Of a stretch of DNA of 64,000 nt, positions 11,066-23,310 are shown one piece after another (position 1 is the stretch's first letter; every line of letters starts with the position of its first letter). The notes under the pieces are model-generated. The model did no database searches, was not told the origin of the DNA, and saw only the letters and a program-made list of their open reading frames with translations. Source of the DNA: Strongylocentrotus droebachiensis (Eukaryota > Echinodermata > Echinoidea > Camarodonta > Strongylocentrotidae); assembly GCA_035222895.1 (NCBI GenBank), contig JAVYIG010002760.1, forward strand, positions 1 to 64,000, in the 5' to 3' direction. A program made the translations under genes and the position numbers.

Positions 11066-12865
11066 AGGTACAGTCTGTAGGAGATAATTTTCCTAGTCTC
11101 GTACAGACAGTTTGAATTGAATGTTGCCATTGTATTGAAAGCAACACGATCGCAAAAGCTTTCGAGAAATCATCTTAAAGCAATTTCACTATAGCCTTGT
11201 CCATGATCATTTGAAAATAAGCGAACATTATAATGATGCATTTCTGTGTTTCTATGATGCGATTGAAATTGCCCTCAAGTCGATTCTTCGAAACCCACAT
11301 TTACAACTCTTTCGAAGATTCCAGTACCCTTCAATTTACACAGACTTCATGTGAATTAATTTTTATCCCCAGCCGTTAAACATTGATTCGGTGCTTTAAT
11401 AACGCCATTACTTTAATAAACAATGACAATCATTTCATTATGATGTTGGACATATTTTCTATTCTTTTGGTACCCCATGGATTCGATTACATCCAGGGAA
11501 TCTAAGTCAATATAACTGTAGGTAAAGTGACTTCAGAGTTTTTAGCAAAAGAGGGGGTATGTGAAACCAAGAAGTTACTTCTTGGTGAAACCTAATGCAT
11601 ACCAGATAGTACTCCGTCGTATTAATTACATGTAAACACGTTCTCAAACACGTTTGAAAAACCAATCCAAGGCAATTCATTCGCCTTTTACGTCATATGA
11701 AAAGTGCGAACATAATATTTTGTTAACAGGATTCTACAGGCCAAACAAGATTGGGTGTTGAAACTGCCCTTAAGTTTGTTTCTTGAAAAAGTCTATGTGA
11801 TCATGTTATTTCTGCACTTAAACTTAGCGCACTGATAACATGCATGCATGAATTCTTGTGCATACCATTAAAATTGACCCCCCCCCCTCAAAGAAAAAGA
11901 AACAAATTGCCCCTCCCCTTCCACAAAAATAATAGGGGTGCGTGCGCTCCTGCCCCATCGCCCCTTTGAATTTGCCACCACATTAAATACAAGGTCTTAA
12001 TCTATTTTGACGGTACAGCAATTACACAAATCGAATTAAATACTGACATGTAATTGTCCAGGCCAGTGACTTAAACGAATAGAAACCGAAACAGTAGTAA
12101 CGGTAAATTTCATTGAAATCGACTTTGACGCGCAATATGCGATCAATTTACATAGGGTCTTCGAACATTGTATTGTTACGTATATCAATAAGTTGATATT
12201 GAACTGGTACTTGTATAGTGCCAAGACAAATATAAGAGGGAACATTGAAACCCAATGTTGCATCGTTGTACTACATGTATATTGTACAAGTTTGTTTTCA
12301 TATGTTGGCAATTATTGTTTGATGTATCTATCATACTTTATCTTAGGCAAAGCGCCCCCTTTCAGGATAACAAATGTTTAATTAGATGTAGGTAAAAAAT
12401 CTTCATGTCTCAGTCTTCATGTTTTTGATATTTTTGGGAGATTTAAGGTTTTTCAACATGCTTTAAAACAGCCATTATTTCTCCACCCTGGGATTGTAAC
12501 ATAAATGAATTTAACAAAAATTATGATAAAAAAGCGGGTATGAAAACTCTGAAGCCCTTTTTAAAAGTTCGATGGGGTATAAAGAAAAACTTTTTCCCAA
12601 ATTGTATGGAATTGCCTCCAATTACTGTTAGGGTTTTTACAAATATTACACGTAACATATTCTTTAGATACATGTATAACCAGAATGCGCAAAATGCACA
12701 TGCGGATTCTACCTTTTATGAGGATGGCTACATCCATTTTACATAATGAACATTAAATCATCTCAGGTTTTAAAAAATTGGTCATTTTTCAGAAATGTTT
12801 AATCAACAAATTAGTTGACATTATTGTATAAGGCACGCGAAGTAAATACCAGTTCTTTCTCTCTG

Positions 12866-12867
12866 TT

Positions 12868-12907
<40 letters not shown>

Positions 12908-12955
12908 TTGCTCTCTCTCTCTCTATCTCTCTCTCTCGCTCTCTCTCTCTCTCTA
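12866..12955 (+). repeat. (CT)n microsatellite
   Basis: Nearly pure CT dinucleotides interrupted by CATATTG and single substitutions. It is followed by a C run near 13016-13031. Confidence 0.85.
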
Positions 12956-13931
12956 TCAATCACCTTTCAAAAACCACTTCCCTTTCTTTCTCCTCAAGTA
13001 TTTAACACCCTCCCCCTCCCCCCCCCCCCCCCTCCCTGTCCTCATCCCGAATCTCTTGCCGCTCTTTCTTCCTATCTTTATATTCCTCTGAACATGCTAT
13101 CAGCATTCCCACTCACGCAAAGATCACAGGTAGACAACGAAAATCAAACACAAGTGATTACTCTCTTTATTCATTCCCTTGAGAAATATAAGTAGCAAAT
13201 ATATACAACTCTGCATAAAGTGGGTCATCTCGCTTATTTGGCTCTCTACTTCTCCTGTATAACAATTGTACATCAAGAAAACCGCATGTTCTCAATATGA
13301 AACCAAAACACTCTTATAATTAACGACGTCCAGGATTTACTTTTTCCTGCGGCAACCATCTAAACAAGACGGAATGCAACAAGTACATTTTACGAAACAA
13401 TAAATATTTTCTCTTTAAAACATGTAATTGCCGAACACCGGCTTTGTTATAAGAGTATTAAGAGCAAATGAATAGGCATTTCAAATTGTATGGACAGAGA
13501 AACGTTTCGACGTTCTGTATGTGTGTGATTGCAGCCGCACCGTTCTTTCGTAAATGAGAATTGAGAATAAAGGTTAGACACAAATAGATAGCATCGTAAT
13601 AAAACAACCGTTCTTAATTGCCCCCCCCCCCCCTCCTCCTAAAATATCAAATGAATTAGGATAAAAACTCAATTTACGGCGAGAACAAAAAAGTACACCA
13701 CTAGACATCACAATACATAAAACGATAATTTTATTCAAATTAACCCTGTTACTATCAAAAAATTTAGATACAAATGTCTTTACTTATGGCAATTCGGCAT
13801 TATAGCACTGCCTGTGATAACCGATAAATACATGCTAGAGATCTTCCCTGTGATGCATGGAGGGGGGGGGGGGTCTTCAAAAGAATACAAACTTGTGCTC
13901 TTTGTGGGTTTAAAAAAAACTCTGTACTTAA
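12956..13931. other. Intergenic, no gene recognised
   Basis: No supported coding sequence. C run at 13621-13633 and a G run at 13862-13872. Confidence 0.5.
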
Positions 13932-14463
13932 AGGTACGATGTCCCTTTTGCAGCCAACCTCAAATTCTGTAAAACTTTGCAGGAATTATGAATATGTCAT
14001 TTATGTCCTATCTGTGAAATTTAAACGTTAGCAGTGTCCTAATATTCAAATTATGTAAGGAAACCCGTTTACTTGCTAGATTTAACTGTCAGACACTATT
14101 GAGTGATTGACTGGCTTTTTTTCTTCTTGGGTAATAACATACATAAAATGAGCTGTAAAGGGAACATGAGCATTTGTCTACATCGATAACCCACTTCTTG
14201 TGATGGCCAAAATTAGACTGATTGAATCTTTGCGCAGCATAAAACGTATGACCATTCGGTACAATGGTCTGAAAATCAAGACTATTACTTATTGGCTCTA
14301 TAGCTTCTAAGTCGATTTAACAACTAATAGTCGTTATTTTCCCACTTGAAGACATTTTCAAGCCCCACCTTTTTTAGGGAAGTTCTAAATTAGTATTATT
14401 TTTCAAATACCGTTGGAATTTAACCTTTTCATTTTGTGGGCCTGCAAATGGGACATAGTACCT
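13932..14463 (-). mobile_element. 532-bp nonautonomous DNA element, TTAA-flanked
   Basis: The ends are AGGTACGATGTCCCTTTTGC on the left and, inverted, AGGTACTATGTCCCATTTGC on the right. TTAA lies immediately outside both (13928-13931 and 14464-14467). The interior matches the element at 32659-33185 in the opposite orientation over its whole length. TTAA target duplications are characteristic of the piggyBac and Kolobok superfamilies; the sequence alone does not choose between them. No transposase is encoded, so it would need one in trans. Confidence 0.8.
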
Positions 14464-14636
14464 TTAAGGTATGATTATTGTTGTTTGGTCATGCGCCCCT
14501 ACTGAATCGGTCACTGTCGTTAAAACACAAGCCGTCTGAAATCGAAAGCCCGATTCCATGTCGGTACAGTTTTCAAACAGAATCTATCTTTGTTCGCTGT
14601 TTCTTTCGTCAGTACGACGCTGAATAATTGATAGTT

Positions 14637-14640
<4 letters not shown>

Positions 14641-14686
<46 letters not shown>

Positions 14687-14708
14687 ATATATAGATAGAT
14701 AGATAGTT
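14641..14708 (+). repeat. (GATA)n microsatellite
   Basis: About 17 AGAT/GATA units with one AAATATAT interruption. The Tyr/Leu/Ser/Ile-rich open frame on the minus strand is an artefact of this tract. Confidence 0.9.
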
Positions 14709-17443
14709 TATTCCTCAGCACTATACATCCTGACTTATGGATCCTGCTGAGTATCGTCGTAGAAGTAGAAGTAATAAGGTTAATAGCGTCATTTGATAGA
14801 GCGTAATGAAAAATGAAATCGATCTTTTTACAATACAGTGGCGTAGCCGGGGTTTGCTGACAGGGGGCGGGGTAGCACACGTAGAAAAAAAGTCTCTGAC
14901 CAGTCATGAAAACATATAGGATCCTCACCTTTTTTTTCAGGTGGTCTTCTTTGTCCAAAATTTCCGAACAGACGTACCAACAACAAAAAGTGGTTGTCAC
15001 ACTTCTTTGGCTGCCCGTTTTGGTCCTGGTTTTTTCGCCAGCAGGGGCACAGGAGCATGGTGTTGCGCCCCCACCCATATGCTACGAGATTAGTCATCAC
15101 ATGCGCTTAGCTTTATGATACGTTGATTGATAGAAACTCCTTTGCTAATGCATTTATTGCAGGCGCGACACACATTAACTCGTAATCGAGAAAATGAGCA
15201 GTAATCAATCTGTGCAATTTGAAACGAGTGAGCGTTTTTTTTTCTTTCAGTGATATGAAGAAGAGTCCCAAATTTCGTTACTTGGTTATTGAATTGGTTT
15301 TTGTTAATGGTAGAAGTCATATCTAGGGTTAAGACGACATTGCATTATTCAATGTATCCCTTTTTGGTATTCAATGGGAATCGTTACAAAGTCAAAGCGA
15401 CAATTAGACCGGGTTGATGATGAAAAGTGTGTGTTATTGGGTGTTACAGCATTCAAATACGATTCTGAAGTGTGATTTCGAACGATAATTAAAAGTAAAA
15501 CATGATTCTGGCAATGTGGTTCAAGGACTAAACAAAATGAAATGTAACGGATGTAAATCATTTCGTTCAAAACATGTTTGAAAAGGAATTGTTGCTTACT
15601 TAGGTAAGAATGAACCTAAATGTGTTCGTTCATATATCCGACTACTCTCTCTGTTTGTTTTTTTGTTTTTATTTCCGAAATCCATATATACATACAAGTT
15701 TTTAAAAAAACATACATATAAAACACATTTCAAACGATAAGAAAAATAAGTAAGTGTGTAAAGTATAGACAAACGGTTGGATAGCCCATTTCAGAACCAT
15801 TTTCAAAATGGTCCTGTTCTTCCATGGGGTTACATCAAGACACTTGCTGTGTTCGATATTATTGTCGAAGTTGCTATGTAAAGTAGTTGTTTGAACGTGC
15901 CTATCCCCTCACACCAAATGGATTTCTCACGAATATGTATATATATATATATCCCAATATTTTCCTTATGCATGTATGGTGGAAACAAAAACACAAGTCG
16001 TGTATTCATCATGGTTATGATACAGATCAATGAATGAAGTAATTGCTTTCATTATGAAGTGTCTGAAGGGAATATAGTTACAGTCTCGTCTCGTCTCGTC
16101 TCGTCTAAATCCTTCAGTTTAAGAGTGTAGTAAACGATCCGTGAGTGATCATTGAGGAGAGAGAGACAGAGAGAGACGGAGTGAGAGAGGCAGAGATAGA
16201 GACAGAGAAAGAGACAAAGACAGAAAAGGAGATAGAGAGAGAGAGAGAGAGATGAATTGAGATAGAGGTAAAATGTCTTTTTAGTCCGTTGTCAAGATTA
16301 AAATAGTGTTTCGATTTGTTCTGCGTCCTTGAGAATAAATTGAACATTTTCCAAATTAACGGTGGAATTCAACGTAAATTACTTTTTCTGTGATGAAAAG
16401 TATGTCGACCGATTTCAAGAATTAATTTACTTATAGCACTTACAGAGAAAAATAAAATCATCATAATAATTAAGTTTGAATAAACTGATATATTTGATTG
16501 GTTAAGACACGACACCAAGCTCAAGCCAGTATTGCATAAACATGTTAAATTGCAGTCTTCTAAAAGTACGGATACGGAGCTTAACAGACCTTGGGGAAAT
16601 CAATCAGTTTTCTTTTCTAATCATACTTCTAATCATTGATTCAATGTCGTTACACGTATATGTATTGCGTATGTACATACACACGTCCAGAAGTCATGAG
16701 TCGAAGTCCTTGTCAAGTAAAACACCTTCACGATAGTGGTGTTTGTTTTTCCCCGATCAGATAAAAGACATGATATGCAGTCCGCTAGGTTAATTATTAC
16801 ATAATTTATTTATGTCTAATTTTGAAGAGATGCTTTCGTAGGATGATGATTTCGTATAGTGATTGATTAATTTCTAGTACTGGATAATAAATAAATTCTC
16901 ATGAATAATCAACATTTATTTTTTTCGATTTCTATCTCCCTGAATGAAAACGTACTCTTGAATAGCTAAAGATGATTCGAAATTTCTTATTCATCAGCAG
17001 ATCAGTATGTAGTCACTGTTGTCTTGAACATGAATCGACTTTTATGTTGGCAGCGTGTGGTTTGTAAAGTATAATGACTTGCAGATTTGAATTCTTAGTC
17101 TTAAAAAAAAAAAAACATCTTATCATTTCCAAAACGTAAAAACGTACTATTATTTGCAATATACATGATCAACATGTCCCTTGCACTTTTAGAGTGTTTC
17201 TTTACAGTACAAATGCATGGCGATGAACTCCACTTTAAAATTTCAGAATCTGAGAGGAACCAGTTACCCTCATGGATAAGTCTCAGCCTAAGACTATACA
17301 CGACGACCACGACAGCGCGGGGAAAAGCCATGGATTTTGGTGATTTTCGCCTGATCGATCTCGCATCTCTCCATCATTTCCATCGCGTTGCACTTTGCAT
17401 AAATCCGTGCGGTGGAATGAGCTAGGACAAGAGCCCGTACATC
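14709..17443. other. Intergenic with simple repeats
   Basis: No supported gene. A CAGTGGCGTAGCCGGGG end at 14836 looks like the terminus of a hAT-type MITE whose partner end I could not place. Positions 16084-16106 are a TCTCG pentamer repeat, and 16155-16265 is GA-rich. Confidence 0.45.
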
Positions 17444-17721
17444 CAGTGGCGTAGCCCGATCCCACCCATTGATGGGGGGGGAGGGGGCACTGATTGAGAA
17501 AGAGTTATGCAAATAAGGGGATACGGGAGATGGTCCAGGCGTCTTCTTTTCTCGTCATGTTCTCCTTCTCCCTTTCCCTGTCCATCTTTTCTCGCCTTTT
17601 CTTTCTATTCAAATTTTCTCCACCACTCAATGCGCCTCCTCCGTGCCCCCCCCCCCCCACTCGATTGTCTGTTTTTTCGGGGGGAGGGTGCCCTTCCGTC
17701 CTCCCTGTAGCTTCGCCATTG
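17444..17721. mobile_element. CAG-ended short DNA element
   Basis: Left end CAGTGGCGTAGCCCG; right end, inverted, CAATGGCGAAGCTAC. The interior is pyrimidine-rich with G and C runs. CAGTGGCGTAGC ends are common among nonautonomous hAT-like elements. No 8-bp target duplication was found, so this stays tentative. Confidence 0.45.
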
Positions 17722-20700
17722 CCTGCTTCAGTGATTCTGACAGCCATTTCAAAACGGATCGATCGGGTCAGGGGTGGGAGATTATTCAAATCGGTTCTTC
17801 AAGGAGATGAGGAATCGTTCAGTAACTCGAGAGCGAGCGGGGCACGGGTGGAAGTGGGGTGAAAAAAGGTTTTGTTTTGAACAGTAGTAATACATTTGAT
17901 GTGGAATCTGCAGGCATAGTAGTCAAGTTAAAAACAAGTAACATCACAGTTGTCAAATGTCGTATTTATAGATGTTTATTAGTGTTGTTGCCTGTGTTTT
18001 GCGCATTTTGGTTCACAAACAAAATATTTACACCACTCACGCAATGTTGGTGCAATTTAAGCCAAAATATAGGCCATATAAACAGTACAAATTTGGGGGA
18101 ACAAGATACATGTGGGCTATCAATTATGTTTAGCCAAGTTTCTTAGCCGAATGGCTATATTACATGAAATACTGATTATGATCGCGGATCTTTATTTCCT
18201 CTTTTGTACTAAACATAAATCTGATATTAGATTAAATTAAATTTGTCCTTAATTATTTTGGAACAATATCATGGACATGAATAAAACCTTTTAACTTTTT
18301 TATGCGTAAAAACCACTCGGAAAAACTGAAAGTCAACATAAACATTGACGTCATTTGGGACTTCGTCGATGTCGATTCAAGTCAAGGGTCGTCATCGTAA
18401 TAGTCCACGTCATCGTCATAGTAATGGACATCAGTCCTGGTCAAGTCTACAATGTCAAACAAGCGTGAAGATCGAAAGCACCCCGGGAAAGCTTGTGTAT
18501 TTTCCCGCTTGACTGATCCCCATTTTCCGCATCGCCGTTCTGAAATAATTGTCAATAAAACACAACCGAGTTGCAAGGGAAGTACGGTACGTGCTTTCTG
18601 GTCAAGCAGTTTGTCTTTGTCCGTCTTTAAGTCCTTTTGGTAATGGCTTTTCTAAACGATGGTGTTCCACTTGGCCATCGATTTTACTCTGTTCCCTCGT
18701 TAGAAGGGTTTACCTATTCCCTGTACACGACATCCGGAAATACAAGTGTCTTAAACAAGGACACCAGATGAATTAAATGTCATGAACGCATCGCACTGTC
18801 AAGTCTTCACTATAAGTTTACATGAGCACTTTATTTTGGGAGACTTTGCGAGCTGTTTAGCTTGTCGTTTCTGTTGGCATAACGACACGTCATATCGTAC
18901 TAAACAGAGAAGGATGATATGGATAACACACAATAATGGCCTAGAATTGATGAGTACACACCATGAAACCTGGGAGGGGGTTCTTAAGATGTAAATCAAG
19001 GATAGCTTACGAATAAGATTTGATGTTGTTCGGGGCATTTTTATGACACTTTTTTTAAAGACGTGATGTTAGTTTAAAAGAAAGTAGAAGAAACAGTCTC
19101 ATACAGTCAGGTGACAGTCCAAATCAATTAAATGACGCAATGTGTGTGGTTATGCTCCATACTTTTTAATCTCTTTTCACATGATACATCTGCACAAATT
19201 CAGACTTTCGGAGACACCATGTGCTAGCCTTACTGAAATGCCGTCATAGGAACCCGCTTACGATATATCTTAATCAAACTTATGTGTTTAGCAGCACATC
19301 ATACTGGAAGGAATTAAAGATACATCTAGTCCTATTTTATATATTTAGCCCATTTTTGTTTTCAATTCAGAGTTCAGTCTGTCTGTCCATTCGTCCGTCA
19401 CTTTGTCCCAACAATGTTTTTTTTTAAAGATGGACGAGAGAAACGGTTTTTAGTTCTTAATTCTGTACTGAAATACGATGTAGCATAGAATATTTAACCT
19501 ACACCGCTATCCGGGCACTAAATACAGAGTCTTTTCTCAAATGTCACCGTTTTCCAAATTGTGTCAATTGCTTTATAAACTTTGAATGTCCTTAAAGGCT
19601 TTTAAAACCAGGGCACGTTAAGTTACACAAGTACCTTGAAGAAGATGAGCTGTAATAGATACTCGTTCTCTATTTCTTGCTTCCATAAATAAATTATTCA
19701 ATTTATTTGAAAGTAAAATTAACTACTAAATGCAACCCGCAAGTCATACCACAAGCTGATACAGATTCTATTTTGAGTTCAAATTATGGTCCAATTATCC
19801 TCGTGAATATTTCACACGAGGCATGTCTCATTCTTGAAACTGCTTTGACTGAAAATATACTTAACATGCAAGGTTTTAACGAGTTAGCATTCTCCTCCCC
19901 CTGGGTTTGCCGAATCATTACCATACCCATTCACTGAATCCGATTTCATTGATATTTTGTTCAGGCTACTTTATAAAATTGTTGTGATAGAAAGAGAGAG
20001 AGAAAACAGAGGCTCATGCATTGTCCGCTAGCTGTCCGCAGTCATTGAGTTAAATTTGTCATGAATTACAACGTCATTCATTGTGTATTCAATTAAAAGG
20101 AGAAGGGGTGTGAAAAATGTAGTCGACCAGTCATTTACAAAAAAAAATCAAACGGATCAAGTCAGGTCCGGAATTCGCAATCACATGCAATGAAAATGTG
20201 TCGAGAGAAAATATCTTATAATCAATCTATTCAATATTGTTTAAAGTGTAAACAAATATCTTGTAAGGAAGCTAAGTATTAATCAATAATAGTTAATCCC
20301 CCAAAAAATGTTTTCACTGTCTACTTGAATACTTAGAGGGGATTTGTGTACTGCATCAAAAGGTAAAATGTAATTTTATTTTGAAAATGATAATGAGTGC
20401 ACGTGCAAGAGCAATATCTTCTAAAATCCCATCAATAATTTTCGGGGGGGGGGTAAGGAGGGCGAGCGACGACTGGTAATATCCAAATCCGCCTAAGACC
20501 CGCTGCACAAGTGGAGTCAATTCGATTGCGTTATTCCTTGCGCTAATCAAGCATGTAAAGGCCGTCAACACATTCGCCAAAAAGTCAACTCAGTGTTCCT
20601 TGGGTAATCATTTTTAGTAAGATGTGACACCCCTTCCCTCCAAACATGGTGCGTCAAAGATTGGACCAGTCAATAGCGCAGTCTTACGTCAGTCTAATGA

Positions 20701-21001
20701 CACATCGTGCGCAACGGACATGAAGGTTCAATCTGACAGCGTCATAAACCTGCACACTGCGCCTCTCTAAAATTGCTCGCTTGGAACCATGCATAACGTC
20801 CTTATCACTGGATAAGAAACCATTACAATCACCATTCAGTTTAATACGATGAATGATTTCATCCTCCAGTGACTTAAAATGTCATCGCGAATGTTGGTGC
20901 AAATGTAATGACTTCCTAAAGGTCCCCTGAGGAGAATAGAATGCGATAATGCTTGGTGATCTTTCAAAGTACATCAATCAACAAACCTTAAAGATAAGCT
21001 G
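17722..21001. other. Intergenic, no gene recognised
   Basis: No supported coding sequence. At 20520-20560 CGATTGCGTTATTCC..GCGCTAATC resembles 50928-50962, a minor dispersed repeat. A G run at 20443-20451. Confidence 0.45.
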
Positions 21002-21190
21002 GAGTTCTGGTAAGGATTGCAAATAAATTCTCACAGAATCCAACAAAACTTATACCGAATGTTCAAGATTACAAATAAATGACATAGGCCAAACGATTTT
21101 GGTAGAAATGTATAGAGGCTGAGTAATGAGCGTAGAAAGATCAGGAAATCAAGGTAAGTAGGTCCGACGCCATGGGCTTAACCCAGGTAA
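21002..21190 (+). repeat. Dispersed repeat family, truncated copy
   Basis: GAGTTCTGGT, AATTCTCACAGAATC, GAATGTTCAAGATTAC, AAATAAATG, GGCTGAGTAATGAGC and GGAAATCAAGG occur in the same order as at 54591 and 58545, in the same orientation. This copy lacks the later half present in the other two. No terminal repeats or coding capacity are evident. Confidence 0.7.
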
Positions 21191-23310
21191 CTATGTGAAA
21201 ATGAGAGCTATGGTTTTTATTTAAGATGACTTCCAGCAAGTTTTTGCGAGTTTTTTTTTATTTTACTGGTTCAAACAATCAATCTACTGCAGGATAAGCT
21301 TTAAGTGCAAATGGGGATGTTACTTCGGTTGACACAAACTTTCTTTCGCGATTTTCTTCACAAGACTAGGCGGCGATAATTATCGCCTGCAACAGTTTTA
21401 CAAAAACCGAGAAGTGTATCGGTGCCAATTTCGACAAGCTAGCTGAAATTCCTAAAGCGAACTGACATAAACATCAACATCTCTCTACACAGAATAATTA
21501 ACTCAATAAAACGGACAGATCTTTCCAGCGTATTTAAATCACTACGTACAAAATTGGTATAATTTGGAAGCAATTTGTGTTTGGCAAAATAAACCCATCG
21601 GGGACGCTTTCTCTTTAATGCGACATAAATTGTCGAAGAGATCCACCTAAAGGCCATTAGAATCTGTTATCAAAGCAAGGTTTGTCTAAAAATTGATAAT
21701 GAAAAATTGCTCTGCCGATACAGCTAACAGTCATGAAAATATCTCTTTAAACAAGTGAGTTGACGAGATGCTTTGGGTGCTGCGCTTCTCGTAACAAAAA
21801 AAAAAGGGAAAGATCCCCAACGAAATCCGGATTTGGGCTGTTCATAGCCAGAACGCCATTAGAGCTGTTTGAATTGACTTGACTTAACGCCCTCCTTGCT
21901 CTCAGCAGTTTGTTGGTCTTTAGGTTAAGACGGAAAATGGATGTTGCACAGCGCAGGTGCAGCGGCTGTTCAAAGCACGCATGTTCGCTGGGGGCAGGAT
22001 AACGCCGGGGACAGAGGGAGAAGAAGAGCGGTACAATTAGGTTACAGATCAGGTGCTTTGACGGCAACCTGACACATAGATCCCTTGCCCCAAACAGTAC
22101 GCCACGATTTACTTATTGAATCACATCTCTTGTTGTCGTTGGTGGGCCTAAACTTTTAAATGGCAAAATAATTATGCATGACTGAGATGAAGACGCCTGG
22201 ATCGGAACTAACATTTTGAAAAGGAAAACTGACATTGCCTCACAGGACATTCAAGTTGGATTTGATTGGGAACTTAAATGACTGCGGCTAGTCTTGAATA
22301 GCCGCACAGATATAAAGTAACGTTTACTGATTCACTCTTTAAAACAGATTGAAATTACAATTAATGGCCAAGAGGGTAGACATAATTTTTGCGCATGACC
22401 AAACTCTTCGTACACTAAATGCACAATCATTCTTGTATTGCCGAACTCCTTAAAAAAAAAGTTTGATATATGGCTGCAAAGATAGAAACAATATTGTTCA
22501 TTAAGAAACCCTGTGAAATGGCTTGATTTAACATACATTGTGCACAAGGATACACAGACAATTTTACTTGTAACCAAACATTTCAAAACATATTATTTTT
22601 ATACTCAATGGCCACAGGGGTCTACAGAACTTTCGATTATCACAAAACTCTTTAAAACAGATTGATATTAAAAAGAAAACAAACTTGATTGAAACATGAT
22701 GTATAAAGTGGCTAACATGACATCATGCTCATGTATGCGATTATTTTTAGTACTGTACTACGGACTTCAAATTCACATCATTTTACAATCTAGTCATGAT
22801 ATAATTAAACTCCAAATGATTGCATCATAACTATTTTCTTTTTGTATACCTACTCCCTTGCATCTTCCATCATAATTCTATTTTATCAAACGCCTATCTA
22901 TAAATAACTGGTACCAAAAATACATATTTTATCAACATTTTCGTTATTAATAATATTAATATTGGTTGAAACAGTTGAATTGTAAGGTTATCTTATTCGG
23001 ATTGTAGTCTTGCTGTATTTCTCATTTCTACATTATATCATTTTCTGCTTGATTGACAACCGTGTTGAAACATCATTTATTTCATTCTTGATTGAATACA
23101 CTTGCTGATTTACTATATCTTTAACTGTAACTCCAGCTGTAGTGATATCATAATGGTGCTGAAACATATGTGATATGTATGTCGATTTAGTGGACATTGA
23201 TCCAGTTAATACCAATTTGTTTGCAAACTTAAAATATATGTAAGCACGAAACTGTGGTAATTTTCATTGTAAAATACACAAAGATATATTTTCAATCACG
23301 AAAAGGTGAA
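21191..23310. other. 3' flank of the receptor gene
   Basis: AT-rich with no second gene. On the minus strand, AATAAA occurs at 23076-23081, about 230 bases past the receptor stop, and is a plausible polyadenylation signal. The hexamer is common by chance in such DNA. Confidence 0.4.

Larger units (their letters stand above)
9366..12865. other. Intergenic with a local duplication and CTT tract
   Basis: No supported gene. Includes a C run near 9702-9717, an imperfect direct duplication (10039-10415) and a pyrimidine CTT tract (10925-11065). The 10393-10647 frame lies partly in the second duplication copy and has no recognisable domain. Confidence 0.5.

Noticed and set aside
14635..15078. 147-codon minus-strand frame
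   Set aside because: Its C-terminal third is a translation of the GATA microsatellite, and the rest overlaps a MITE-like end without any domain.
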